A DNA stretch of 23,027 bases, taken from assembly GCA_035506135.1 (NCBI GenBank), contig DATJPY010000090.1, forward strand, positions 1 through 23,027. Direction: 5' to 3'. Origin of the DNA: DATJPY01 sp035506135 (lineage in GTDB: Bacteria > Myxococcota_A > UBA9160 > PR03). A program made the position numbers and the translations under genes. Below, piece by piece: positions 7,180-14,280 of this stretch; the stretch's first letter is position 1, and each line of letters opens with the position of its first letter. The notes beneath the pieces were generated by a model that saw nothing but the letters and a program-made list of their open reading frames with translations, was not told the DNA's origin and searched no databases.

Positions 7180-8046
7180 GTGCGGGACCGGGCGCGCGAG
7201 TGGATCGACGCCGACCGCGAGGACCGGCGCGAGTTCCGGCGCTGGATCGCGCTCTCCGTCGCCGGCCACGCGCTCCTGCTCGCGCTGCTCGTCTGGGCGC
7301 CGCGGCCGAGCTCGCAGGCGGCCCTGCCGGGCGCCGTGATGGTCGATCTGGTCGCGATGGCGGTGCCCGCCAGCGACGCGGCGCGGCCGAGCCGCACGCC
7401 GCCGCCGGCCCGGACGGCGCCCGCCGCGCCGATCCCTCCCGAGCCGAAGCCGGCGCCGCAGCAGCCGGCGCCTCCGCCCCCGCCGACCCACGAGGCGGTG
7501 CTGCCGAAGGAGCCCCAGCGCGAGCCCGACAAGCCCAAGCCGAGCCCGAAGCCCGAGCCCAAGCCGGAGCCCGAGGTGGCGAAGGCGAAGCCCGAGCCTG
7601 CGCCGTCCCCGCCGAAGCCCGAGCCGCCCCCGAAGGCTCCTCCGGCGCCCGACTACGACGACGTGCTGTCCTCGCTCCGCGCGGAGCGCGGTGAGACGCG
7701 CCCCGAGCGCGCACCGGCACCGACGGCCGCCTCGCCCGGCGCGGCGTCCGCGGGCGCCGTCGCCGTCACACCCGAGGTCGCGGGCTGGCTCCGCGCGGCG
7801 CGCATCGCGGTGCGCCAGGCCTGGGCGCTGCCGGCCGGGTTCCGCAACCAGCCGCTCGAGACCCACGTGACGGTCGAGCTCGACGCGCAGGGCAACGTGC
7901 TGTCGGAGCCCCGCGTGACGCAGCGCTCGGGCAATCCGTGGTACGACGAGAGCGTGGTCCGCGCCATCCAGAAGGCGAGCCCGCTGCCGCGCCCGCCCGA
8001 GGCCGGCTCGTGGCCCTTCGTGTTCCGGCCCGAGGACCTCGGCTGA
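7180..8046 (+). CDS. tolA: TolA/TonB-type energy transducer
   Basis: The 288-aa protein starts at GTG 7180, 3 bases after tolR. Residues 23-40 (IALSVAGHALLLALLVWA) form the single inner-membrane anchor, including the S-x(3)-H pattern (SVAGH) used by TolA and TonB to engage their motors. Residues about 65-170 are Pro/Lys/Glu-rich with repeated KPEP-like units, giving an extended periplasm-spanning arm. This is TonB-like rather than the long Ala-rich helix of E. coli TolA. The C-terminal domain (about 196-288) has the TonB/TolA fold with VTVELDAQGNVLSEPRV and YDESVVRAIQKASPLPRPP. Its last base overlaps the tolB start (TGATG). Its position between tolR and tolB argues for TolA. Confidence 0.9.
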   Translation: MRDRAREWIDADREDRREFRRWIALSVAGHALLLALLVWAPRPSSQAALPGAVMVDLVAMAVPASDAARPSRTPPPARTAPAAPIPPEPKPAPQQPAPPPPPTHEAVLPKEPQREPDKPKPSPKPEPKPEPEVAKAKPEPAPSPPKPEPPPKAPPAPDYDDVLSSLRAERGETRPERAPAPTAASPGAASAGAVAVTPEVAGWLRAARIAVRQAWALPAGFRNQPLETHVTVELDAQGNVLSEPRVTQRSGNPWYDESVVRAIQKASPLPRPPEAGSWPFVFRPEDLG

Positions 8047-9383
8047 TGCGCGGGTCGGCGGATCGGGTGCATCTCCTGCTGCGCGCGCTCGCGTTGTCGC
8101 TCCTCGCCGTCGCGGCGGCCGCGCGCGCCGAGGACCGCCCCGCGGTCGTCGTCACCAATCCGAACGAGCACACCTTCAAGGCCGCCGTACAGGAGTTCGC
8201 GCCGGGGGCGCCCGGCCTCGACGTCGCGCACTTCCGCCAGGATCTGGTCGACGCGCTCGACTTCTCGGGCATCTTCACCTCGATCGACCCCGGCGCCTTC
8301 CTCGGCCCGAAGCGCACGGCCTCGCTCGGCAGCGAGCCTGCCATCACCTGCCCGGACTGGGCGCAGATCGGGGCCGATGCGCTGGTGCAGGGCGAGACCT
8401 CCGCGGCGGCCGGCGGCATCGCGGTCGACTTCCTCGTCTGGGACGTCCCGCGCTGCCGGACGCCGCTGCGCAAGCGCTACACGGGCAGCGCCAGCGACTC
8501 GCGCCGCATCGCCAAGCGCGTCGCGGACGACGTGGTGGCGGCGTTCACCGGGAAGCCCGGTGTCGCGAGCACCGAACTCACCTTCATCTCGAGCCGCAGC
8601 GGCAGCCAGGAAGTCTGGGTGATGGACGCCGACGGCGGCAACCAGCGCCAGGCGACGCGCAACCGCGCGATCAACGCCTTCCCGAGCTGGACGCCCGACG
8701 GCAGCTCGATCCTCTACATGTCGTACCAGTACCTGCGCTCGCCGCACCTCTTCCGCCTGGTGCGCAGCGGGAGCGAGCGGCCGGGGCGGCTCTTCGAGTC
8801 GCTCGATTCGAAGGCGGCCGTGTACCGCGGCGTCCCGGACCCGAGCGGCCAGCGCATCGCGGCCGTGGTGAGCGTCGACGGTGCGCCGGAGATCTTCGTG
8901 GTCGACGCCGACGGCCGCAATCCGCGGCGCCTCACGCACGACCCCGCGATCGACGTGTCGCCGACCTGGTCGCCCGACGGTAAGCGCATCGCGTTCGTCT
9001 CCGATCGCGCCGGCTCGCCCAACATCTACGTGATGAACGACGACGGCTCGAACGTGAAGCGGCTCACTTTCGACGGGGGCTACAACGCCGCGCCGGCCTG
9101 GTCGCCGGACGGGCGTTGGATCGCCTACGAGGTCCGCGTCGGCGGCCAGTTCGACATCTGGCTGATCGACCCCGAGGGCCAGACCAACGCGCCGCTGGTC
9201 ACGCATCCGAAGAGCGACGAGAACCCGACGTGGGCGCCCGACGGGCGCAAGCTCGCCTTCGCGTCGACGCGCCGCGGCCGGTCGGACATCTACAGCATCG
9301 ACGTCGACGGCGAGAACCTGCGCCGGCTCACCGACGGAGCCGGCGACAACAAGATGCCGAGCTGGGGCCCCTATCCCCGCTGA
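8046..9383 (+). CDS. tolB: TolB, periplasmic beta-propeller protein
   Basis: The 445-aa precursor has a Sec signal peptide (about residues 1-28, ending AAARA-ED). The N-terminal alpha/beta domain (about 30-180) is followed by a six-bladed beta-propeller. This is visible as repeats of the form P-x-W/F-S/T-PDG, such as FPSWTPDGSSILYMS, TWSPDGKRIAFVSDR, AWSPDGRWIAYEV and TWAPDGRKLAFASTR. TolB moves between TolA and the outer-membrane lipoprotein Pal during envelope constriction. I chose ATG 8046 because the signal peptide begins there and it overlaps the tolA stop. An open stretch upstream is only antisense-like shadow. No pal gene follows, which is unusual. Confidence 0.95.
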   Translation: MRGSADRVHLLLRALALSLLAVAAAARAEDRPAVVVTNPNEHTFKAAVQEFAPGAPGLDVAHFRQDLVDALDFSGIFTSIDPGAFLGPKRTASLGSEPAITCPDWAQIGADALVQGETSAAAGGIAVDFLVWDVPRCRTPLRKRYTGSASDSRRIAKRVADDVVAAFTGKPGVASTELTFISSRSGSQEVWVMDADGGNQRQATRNRAINAFPSWTPDGSSILYMSYQYLRSPHLFRLVRSGSERPGRLFESLDSKAAVYRGVPDPSGQRIAAVVSVDGAPEIFVVDADGRNPRRLTHDPAIDVSPTWSPDGKRIAFVSDRAGSPNIYVMNDDGSNVKRLTFDGGYNAAPAWSPDGRWIAYEVRVGGQFDIWLIDPEGQTNAPLVTHPKSDENPTWAPDGRKLAFASTRRGRSDIYSIDVDGENLRRLTDGAGDNKMPSWGPYPR

Positions 9384-9398
9384 GACGAGGAGCACGCC

Positions 9399-10322
9399 AT
9401 GCCCAGGATCCCCGCCGCCGGCCTCGCCCTCGCGAGCCTCGCGCTCCTCGCGAGCGGCTGCGTCACTGTCGCGGAGCACCGCAAGCTCGAGGAGCAGGTG
9501 ATGCGCCTGCAGAAGCAGGTCGGGAGCGGCGGCACGCGCGAGCGCCTCGCCGACGTCGGCGCCCAGCTCGACGCGATGAACCAGAAGCTCGCCGACCTCG
9601 AGGGCCGCGTCGACAAGGTGCAGCACGACGCCGATCTCGCGCTCGCGGAGGCGCGCCACGCGCGTCAGGAGGCGTCGCCCGCCGGCCCCGTCGATCCGAA
9701 CGCTCCCGCGCCGCCGCCTGGCGCCACCGCCCCGCCACCCGGCGTCACGGCGCCGCCGTCCGGGGCCTCGCCCTCGGCGTTGGCGGATCCCGGCGCCGCG
9801 GCGCACCCGGCCGCGCCGGGCGCGGCGGACGCTGCCGTCGCGGCGGCGACGGCGGGCGCGGTCGCTGCGAGCGCCGGCGCTGGGAAGCCCGCGAGCGCGG
9901 CCGCAGATGACGTCGTCGTCAAGCCGGGCGCCTCCGGCGCCGAGGTCAACGCGTACCGCGAGGCTCATGCCGCATACCGCTCCGGCGACACGAACGCCTG
10001 CATTGACCGATTCCGGCGCTTCTTGCAGACTTATCCCTCTTCGCCGTACGCCGACGATGCGGCCTACTGGATGGCGGAGTGCCACTTCAAGCAGGGCGAC
10101 TACAAGGCGGCCATCCTTCGCTTCGACGACGTGGTGGCGCGCTATCCCGAAGGAGCGAAGGCACCGGACGCGTTGTACCGACAGGGCGAGGCTCTGCTGA
10201 AGCTGGGACCGGGCTACCAGAAGGCGGCGGGCAAGGCGTTCCAACGGGTGATCGCGGAGTATCCGAACTCGGCGCGAGCGGCCGACGCGAAGAAACAGCT
10301 GGAGCTGCTCGGCCCGGGCTAG
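9399..10322 (+). CDS. cpoB: CpoB/YbgF-like Tol-associated protein with a lipobox
   Basis: The 307-aa protein starts with a signal peptide ending in a lipobox, LLASG-C21, so it is probably a lipoprotein. E. coli CpoB is instead soluble in the periplasm. Residues about 26-90 form a coiled coil (HRKLEEQVMRLQKQV, LDAMNQKLADLEGRVDKV) as in the CpoB trimerisation domain. About 92-175 is a low-complexity Ala/Pro/Gly linker. From about 180 come tetratricopeptide repeats, for example AYRSGDTNACIDRFRRFLQTYP and HFKQGDYKAAILRFDDVVARYP. CpoB links the Tol machine to cell-wall synthesis during division. It lies 15 bases after tolB, with GAGG ahead of the ATG, in the place where pal would normally separate the two. 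There is no OmpA-type peptidoglycan-binding domain. Confidence 0.88.
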   Translation: MPRIPAAGLALASLALLASGCVTVAEHRKLEEQVMRLQKQVGSGGTRERLADVGAQLDAMNQKLADLEGRVDKVQHDADLALAEARHARQEASPAGPVDPNAPAPPPGATAPPPGVTAPPSGASPSALADPGAAAHPAAPGAADAAVAAATAGAVAASAGAGKPASAAADDVVVKPGASGAEVNAYREAHAAYRSGDTNACIDRFRRFLQTYPSSPYADDAAYWMAECHFKQGDYKAAILRFDDVVARYPEGAKAPDALYRQGEALLKLGPGYQKAAGKAFQRVIAEYPNSARAADAKKQLELLGPG

Positions 10323-10357
10323 GCGACGTCGGTCGAGCGAAGGACGGAGAAACGGCG

Positions 10358-10720
10358 GTGAGGAAGCGCGACCTCGAGAAGTTCCGGAAGATCCTGCTGA
10401 TGCAGCGCGAGCAGCTCGCGGGCAACGCGCGGCGAGCTCTCTCGGGGGACATCCATCTCGACCCCGACGACTTCCCGGACGAGATGGACGCGGCCTCCTC
10501 CGAGATCAACCTCGCCTTCACCGGGCGCCTGCGGGAGCGCGAGCGCCGGCTGATCGCCAAGATCGATCAGGCGCTCGAGAAGATCGAGAGCAACGAGTAC
10601 GGGCTCTGCGAGAGCTGTGGCGAGGAGATCGGGCTGAAGCGCCTGGAGGCCCGCCCGGTCGCCGAGCTCTGCATCGACTGCAAGTCCGAGCAGGAGCGCC
10701 TCGAACGGAGAATGGGTTAG
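10358..10720 (+). CDS. dksA: DksA/TraR family zinc-finger transcription factor
   Basis: The 120-aa protein has a coiled-coil hairpin with the acidic tip DEMDAAS (DxxDxA form, as in DksA). It also has a C-terminal four-cysteine zinc finger, C-E-S-C ... C-I-D-C with 17 residues between pairs. DksA enters the secondary channel of RNA polymerase and works with ppGpp in the stringent response, repressing rRNA promoters and activating amino-acid genes. It starts at GTG 10358 after a GGACGGAG ribosome site, 35 bases after cpoB. It is shorter than E. coli DksA (151 aa) at the N-terminus, as is common in deltaproteobacterial homologues. RNA polymerase-binding residues are preserved as far as I can see. 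Confidence 0.92.
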   Translation: MRKRDLEKFRKILLMQREQLAGNARRALSGDIHLDPDDFPDEMDAASSEINLAFTGRLRERERRLIAKIDQALEKIESNEYGLCESCGEEIGLKRLEARPVAELCIDCKSEQERLERRMG

Positions 10721-10744
10721 CTTCGGCCCGCCTGTCCGGGGCAA

Positions 10745-10787
10745 GGCGCTCGTACGGAGCGTCGTCCGCAAGCCGCCGAAGGGCGGC
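10745..10787 (+). repeat. Two adjacent hairpins in the dksA-tsaD gap
   Basis: In the 104-base gap, GGCGCTC-GTACG-GAGCGTC (10745-10763, one G-T pair) is followed by GCCGCC-GAAG-GGCGGC (10772-10787). Neither has a T-tract, so neither is a standard intrinsic terminator. They may mark the dksA 3' end. The remainder of the gap ends in the phrase CGAGCGAAGTTCATC, which recurs with one change before smpB. Confidence 0.45.
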
Positions 10788-10824
10788 GCGCAGCGAGCCG
10801 CAGGCGAGCGAAGTTCATCAGGAC

Positions 10825-11850
10825 GTGCGACAGCTCAGCAACCTCGTCCTCGGGATCGAGAGCTCGTGCGACGAGATGGCGGCCGCGCTGGTGCGCGGCG
10901 AGCGGGAGATCGTCGCCAGCGTCGTGCACCGGCAGCTCGAGGTGCACCGGCCCTACGGCGGCGTGGTGCCGGAGCTCGCGTCGCGCGACCACGCGCGCTT
11001 CGTCTCGCAGGTGGTGGAGCAGGCGCTCGACGAGGCCGGCGTCGCGCCCGAGGCGCTCGCCGGCGTCGCCGTGACGGCGGGCCCGGGGCTGGTCGGCTCG
11101 CTCCTGGTCGGTCTCTGCTTCGGCAAGGCGTTCGCCGCGCGCTTCGGGCTCCCGCTCGTCGGCGTCCACCACGTCGCTGGCCATCTGGCCTCCGCGGAGA
11201 TCGCCGACGCGCGCCTCGTGCCGCCCTACGTCGGCCTCGTCGTGTCCGGCGGACACACCGCGCTCTACCGCATCGATGCGGAGGGAGAGCCGGTGCTGCT
11301 CGGCGAGACGCGCGACGACGCCGTGGGCGAGGCCTTCGACAAGGTGGCGAAGCTGCTCGGGCTTCCGTATCCGGGTGGTCCCGCGCTGGCGGAGGTCGCG
11401 CTCCGCGGCGATGAGGACGCCGTCGCGCTGCCGCGCCCGATGCTCGCGGGGCCCGGCCTCGACTTCTCATACAGCGGGCTCAAGACCGCGGTGGCGCTGG
11501 CCGTCGAGGCGGCGGGGACGCTCGGCGAGAAGCAGGTGGCCGATCTCGCGGCCTCGTTCCAGGCCGCGGCGACCGATTCGCTCGTCGCGAAGGCGCGTCG
11601 CGCGCTCGAGCGCGAGGGCGTCGGGCGTCTCGCGGTGGTGGGCGGCGTGGCTGCGAACCAGCGGTTGCGCGAGCGCATCCAGGCAGCGGCGCAGCGCGAC
11701 GGCTTCCTCGCCGTCTTCCCGCCGCTCGCGCTCTGCACCGACAACGCCGCGATGATCGCCGCCGCTGGCGCGCGCCGGCTCGCGCGCGGCGAGCGCGACG
11801 GCGCCGCGCTCGGGGCCTTCGCGCGCGCTCCGCTCGGGGCGCGCGCCTGA
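10825..11850 (+). CDS. tsaD: tRNA N6-threonylcarbamoyladenosine transferase TsaD
   Basis: The 341-aa Kae1/TsaD protein has the full set of motifs: LGIESSCDEMAAA at the N-terminus, HHVAGHLAS (the metal-binding HxxxH), VSGGHTALY, GEAFDKVAKLLGLPYPGGP, FSYSGLKTA, GGVAANQRLRER and CTDNAAMIAAAG. It transfers threonylcarbamoyl to A37 of ANN-decoding tRNAs together with TsaB, TsaE and TsaC, none of which is in this window. It starts at GTG 10825, where the homology begins, and only a weak AGGA precedes it. It is separated from rsmA by one base, so the two are very likely cotranscribed. Confidence 0.96.
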   Translation: MRQLSNLVLGIESSCDEMAAALVRGEREIVASVVHRQLEVHRPYGGVVPELASRDHARFVSQVVEQALDEAGVAPEALAGVAVTAGPGLVGSLLVGLCFGKAFAARFGLPLVGVHHVAGHLASAEIADARLVPPYVGLVVSGGHTALYRIDAEGEPVLLGETRDDAVGEAFDKVAKLLGLPYPGGPALAEVALRGDEDAVALPRPMLAGPGLDFSYSGLKTAVALAVEAAGTLGEKQVADLAASFQAAATDSLVAKARRALEREGVGRLAVVGGVAANQRLRERIQAAAQRDGFLAVFPPLALCTDNAAMIAAAGARRLARGERDGAALGAFARAPLGARA

Positions 11851-11851
11851 G

Positions 11852-12694
11852 ATGCCCGAATCGGTCCGCGCGCAGCTCGCGCGCCGCGGGCTCGCAGCGC
11901 ACCGCAGGCTCGGGCAGAACTTCCTGGTCGACCCGGCGATCGCCGACCAGATCGCGGAGCGGGCGGGACTCGAGCCCGGCGACGCGGTGATCGAGATCGG
12001 TCCCGGGCTCGGCGTCCTGACACGCGCGCTGGCCGCGCGCGCGCGCCGGGTCGCTGCGATCGAGATCGATGCGGGCCTGGTGCGCGCGCTCGTCGAGGAG
12101 GGCGGGCTCCCGGATCGCGTCGAGGTGATCCACGCCGACGCCCTCGAGATCGACCTCGACGCGCTCGCGCGGCGTCTCGGCCCGGGCGGCGTGCGGGTCG
12201 TGGCGAACCTGCCGTACTCGGTCTCGTCGCCGCTGCTGCGGCGCCTGCTCGATCTGCGCGCGCGGCTGCGCGGCTGGCTCGTGCTGCTGCAGCGCGAGGT
12301 CGCGCTGCGCCTGGTCGCCCAGCCCGGCTCGGACGACTACGGCTCGCTCGCGGTGCTGCACCAGCTCTGCGCGCGGGTGGAGCGCTTGCGCTCGCTGCCG
12401 CCGGCCTGCTTCCATCCGAGGCCGAAGGTCACCTCGACGCTGGTCCGGATCACTCCCCTGGATCCGGCCCCGCTGGCGGACGACGAGCTGCCTCGGATCG
12501 AGAGCGTGGTCCGCGCCGCCTTCGGGCAGCGGCGCAAGATGCTGGTGAACGCGCTGCGGGCGGGCCTCGATCCCTCCCCGGACCTGGAGGCGCTGCATGG
12601 GATCCTCGACCGGCTCGGGATCGACCGGCGGGCGCGCGCGGAAGCGCTCGCGCCGAGCCAGCACCTCGAGCTCGCCCGCGCCCTCCGGCCCTAG
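11852..12694 (+). CDS. rsmA: 16S rRNA dimethyladenosine transferase RsmA (KsgA)
   Basis: The 280-aa class I SAM-dependent methyltransferase carries LGQNFLVDP at residues about 21-29 and the SAM-binding loop IEIGPGLGVLTRAL. The catalytic NLPYSVSSPLL motif is followed by FHPRPKVTSTLVRI and a C-terminal helical domain (FGQRRKMLVNALR). It dimethylates two adjacent adenosines in helix 45 of 16S rRNA during small-subunit assembly. It starts one base after tsaD. Its final ~98 bases overlap the only standard start available to the next gene. Confidence 0.96.
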   Translation: MPESVRAQLARRGLAAHRRLGQNFLVDPAIADQIAERAGLEPGDAVIEIGPGLGVLTRALAARARRVAAIEIDAGLVRALVEEGGLPDRVEVIHADALEIDLDALARRLGPGGVRVVANLPYSVSSPLLRRLLDLRARLRGWLVLLQREVALRLVAQPGSDDYGSLAVLHQLCARVERLRSLPPACFHPRPKVTSTLVRITPLDPAPLADDELPRIESVVRAAFGQRRKMLVNALRAGLDPSPDLEALHGILDRLGIDRRARAEALAPSQHLELARALRP

Positions 12695-13082
12695 CTCGCG
12701 TCCGGCCTTCGAGCCGCGCTGCGACCTGGCGGTGCCGCTCCCCGTCGAGCTCACGCGCCGCGACGGGCGCCGCCGCACGGAGTACGCAGTGAACCTCTCG
12801 CCGGGCGGCCTGTGCCTCCATCTCCCGCGGCCAATCGCCGTGGGCGAGGTCGTCGAGCTCGCCTTCGCCCTCCCCGCGAGCGCCTCGGGTGGCGACCCCG
12901 CGGCGCCCGAGGGCGCCGCGGAGCGGTCGATCGCGACGCGCGGGCGCGTCATCTGGTCGGAGGGCCGCAGCGACGGCGCGGGCGGGGGCCGGGTCCGGTT
13001 CGTCGAGACCGGCGTGCGCTTCGAGGGGCTCCCCGAGGCCCAGCGCCTCCGCATCCTCGCCTTCGTCCGCACCGGCCGTTGA
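12597..13082 (+). CDS. PilZ-domain protein (possible c-di-GMP effector)
   Basis: The product is up to 161 aa. The PilZ-like core is FEPRCDLAVPLPVELTRRDG, then NLSPGGLCLHLPRPI with the N-x-S-x-x-G motif, and a final beta strand ETGVRFEGLPEAQ. A Gly/Ala/Pro-rich loop interrupts the barrel (ALPASASGGDPAAPEG). The RxxxR half of the c-di-GMP site is not cleanly present (only one Arg in EPRCD), so binding is uncertain. ATG 12597 is the only ATG, GTG or TTG that includes the whole domain, but it lies 98 bases inside rsmA. The overlapped codons do not show the GC-rich third positions of the rest. A GTG at 12732 would cut into the first strand. The true start may be non-standard. PilT-family genes lie 4 kb downstream. 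Confidence 0.7.
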   Translation: MGSSTGSGSTGGRARKRSRRASTSSSPAPSGPSSRPAFEPRCDLAVPLPVELTRRDGRRRTEYAVNLSPGGLCLHLPRPIAVGEVVELAFALPASASGGDPAAPEGAAERSIATRGRVIWSEGRSDGAGGGRVRFVETGVRFEGLPEAQRLRILAFVRTGR

Positions 13083-13108
13083 CATCCCGCGGGCCCGGTT
13101 CCTACTCT
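13079..13108 (+). promoter_or_regulatory. Sigma-70-like promoter of the pan operon
   Basis: A perfect -35 hexamer TTGACA (13079-13084) is followed by an 18-base spacer and TACTCT (13103-13108). The -35 hexamer overlaps the stop codon of the PilZ gene. A start near 13115 would put a leader of about 315 bases before panB. The -10 is identical to the one in the tol promoter, which supports both calls. Confidence 0.6.
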
Positions 13109-13125
13109 TCCGGTGCTCGAGGGGA

Positions 13126-13140
13126 ATCGCACGGTGCGAT
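13126..13140. promoter_or_regulatory. Perfect 15-base palindrome, candidate operator or leader hairpin
   Basis: ATCGCAC-G-GTGCGAT is a perfect inverted repeat starting 18 bases after the -10 of the pan promoter. Its position just downstream of the expected start would suit a repressor site. As RNA it could only fold with a minimal loop, so a DNA-binding dimer is the simpler explanation. No regulator gene is adjacent. Confidence 0.5.
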
Positions 13141-13182
13141 CTCCATCGAGTGAAGTCAGAAGCCCGGGTCGTCCGGACCCAT

Positions 13183-13217
13183 TGCCCGAGCGCGGGTTCC
13201 CTCCTGCCCGAGCGCGG
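13183..13217 (+). repeat. 13-base direct repeat in the pan leader
   Basis: TGCCCGAGCGCGG occurs at 13183-13195 and 13205-13217, 22 bases apart (two helical turns). Each copy is followed within two bases by TTCC. It could be a pair of protein sites or a small duplication. Confidence 0.5.
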
Positions 13218-13415
13218 TGTTCCGGTCGGCCCCGAAGACGGGACGAGCCCTCGCGAGCCAACGCTTGGATCCGCGCGAGCGGACCGAGACGGAGGCGAGC
13301 CGATCGAGAGTGGCTTGCACCCGGAAGCCGGCGCAGGGGCGGCTCCCGGGTTGAGCGCGACTCGACCGCGCCTCCGGAATCAGCCGGTGGGCGCGTTTTC
13401 GTTTTCGGGAACCCC

Positions 13416-13430
13416 GGGGCCGAGGGCCCC
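13416..13430 (+). promoter_or_regulatory. Hairpin covering the panB ribosome site
   Basis: GGGGCC-GAG-GGCCCC ends one base before the panB ATG. The only ribosome-site-like string, GAGGG (13422-13426), lies in its loop and 3' arm. Folding would hide the start region, so translation may need an opening event. The stem is short but all G-C. Confidence 0.5.
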
Positions 13431-13431
13431 C

Positions 13432-14280
13432 ATGTCCCACTCCCCGAATCCCGCTGCCGTCGCCTCCGCCTCCCGCGAGCACCGCGTCACCGTCCGCACC
13501 CTCGCCGCGCGCAAGCGCCGCGGCGAGCGCATCGCGATGCTCACCGCCTACGACTTCGCGTTCGCCCGCGTCTTCGACGCGGCGGGCATCGACTGCCTGC
13601 TGGTCGGCGACAGCCTGGGCCACGTGGTCCAGGGTCACGACACGACGCTCCCGGTGACGCTCGACGAGGTCGTCTACCACACGCGCCTGGTCGCACGGGC
13701 CTGCCGGCGCGCGATGGTGATCGGCGACATGCCCTTCGGCTCCTACCAGGTGAGCGCGGAGGACGCGCTCCGCAGCGCGATCCGCCTCGTCAAGGACGGG
13801 GGCGCCCAGGCGGTGAAGCTCGAGGGCGGCGTCGCGGCGGCCGCGGCGATCGAGCGCATCGCCGCGGCCGAGATCCCGGTGATGGGCCACGTCGGCCTCA
13901 CACCGCAGGCGATCCACCGCATGGGCGGCTACCGCGTGCAGGGACGCACCGACGCCGAGCGCGCGCGCGTGCTGGCCGACGCGCAGGCCGTCGAGGCGGC
14001 CGGTGCGTGCGCGGTGGTGCTCGAGGGGATGCCGGCCGAGCTCGCCGCCGACATCACGCGAAGGCTCGCGATCCCGACCATCGGGATCGGCGCGGGTGCG
14101 GGCTGCGACGGGCAGGTGCTCGTCATGCACGACCTGCTCGGGCTCAGCGACTGGACGCCGAGCTTCGCCAAGCAGTACGCCGACCTCGGGGCGCTCGCCG
14201 CGCGGGCGGCGCGCGCGTACGCCGAGGACGTCGCGGGCGGCAAGTTCCCCGGCGACGAGCACAGCTACAAGGCCTCGTGA
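13432..14280 (+). CDS. panB: 3-methyl-2-oxobutanoate hydroxymethyltransferase PanB
   Basis: The 282-aa protein shows MLTAYDFAFARVFDAAGIDCLLVGDSLG with the metal-binding Asp, then VIGDMPFGSYQVS, AVKLEGG, MGHVGLTPQAIHRMGGYRVQGR and IPTIGIGAGAGCDGQVLVMHDLLG. All are hallmark PanB blocks. It makes ketopantoate from 2-oxoisovalerate with methylene-tetrahydrofolate, the first committed step of pantothenate synthesis. ATG 13432 is about 20 residues ahead of the conserved core, a normal distance. Its last base is shared with the panC start (TGATG). The ribosome site appears buried in a hairpin, which is the odd feature here. Confidence 0.96.
   Translation: MSHSPNPAAVASASREHRVTVRTLAARKRRGERIAMLTAYDFAFARVFDAAGIDCLLVGDSLGHVVQGHDTTLPVTLDEVVYHTRLVARACRRAMVIGDMPFGSYQVSAEDALRSAIRLVKDGGAQAVKLEGGVAAAAAIERIAAAEIPVMGHVGLTPQAIHRMGGYRVQGRTDAERARVLADAQAVEAAGACAVVLEGMPAELAADITRRLAIPTIGIGAGAGCDGQVLVMHDLLGLSDWTPSFAKQYADLGALAARAARAYAEDVAGGKFPGDEHSYKAS

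Larger units (their letters stand above)
13109..13431 (+). other. Long untranslated leader of the pan operon
   Basis: I see no convincing gene in the 349 bases between the PilZ gene and panB. The panB frame stays open upstream, but its translation is low-complexity and unlike PanB. The stretch is less GC-rich than its neighbours. Besides the palindrome, the direct repeat and the start-site hairpin listed separately, it holds a GGGTC-GTCCG-GACCC hairpin (13166-13180). Proposed reading: a structured 5' leader. A small unannotated peptide cannot be excluded. Confidence 0.45.

Noticed and set aside
7441..7660. KPEP-like repeats in tolA as a separate DNA repeat element
   Set aside because: The periodicity is explained by the Pro/Lys/Glu-rich periplasmic arm of the protein and is in frame.
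7653..10244. An 863-codon minus-strand open frame across tolA, tolB and cpoB
   Set aside because: It is antisense to three well-identified genes, its translation is low-complexity Arg/Ala/Gly, and long stop-free antisense frames are expected at this GC content.
11480..13261. A 593-codon minus-strand open frame across tsaD, rsmA and the PilZ gene
   Set aside because: Antisense shadow with Arg/Pro/Ala-rich composition and no recognisable motif.
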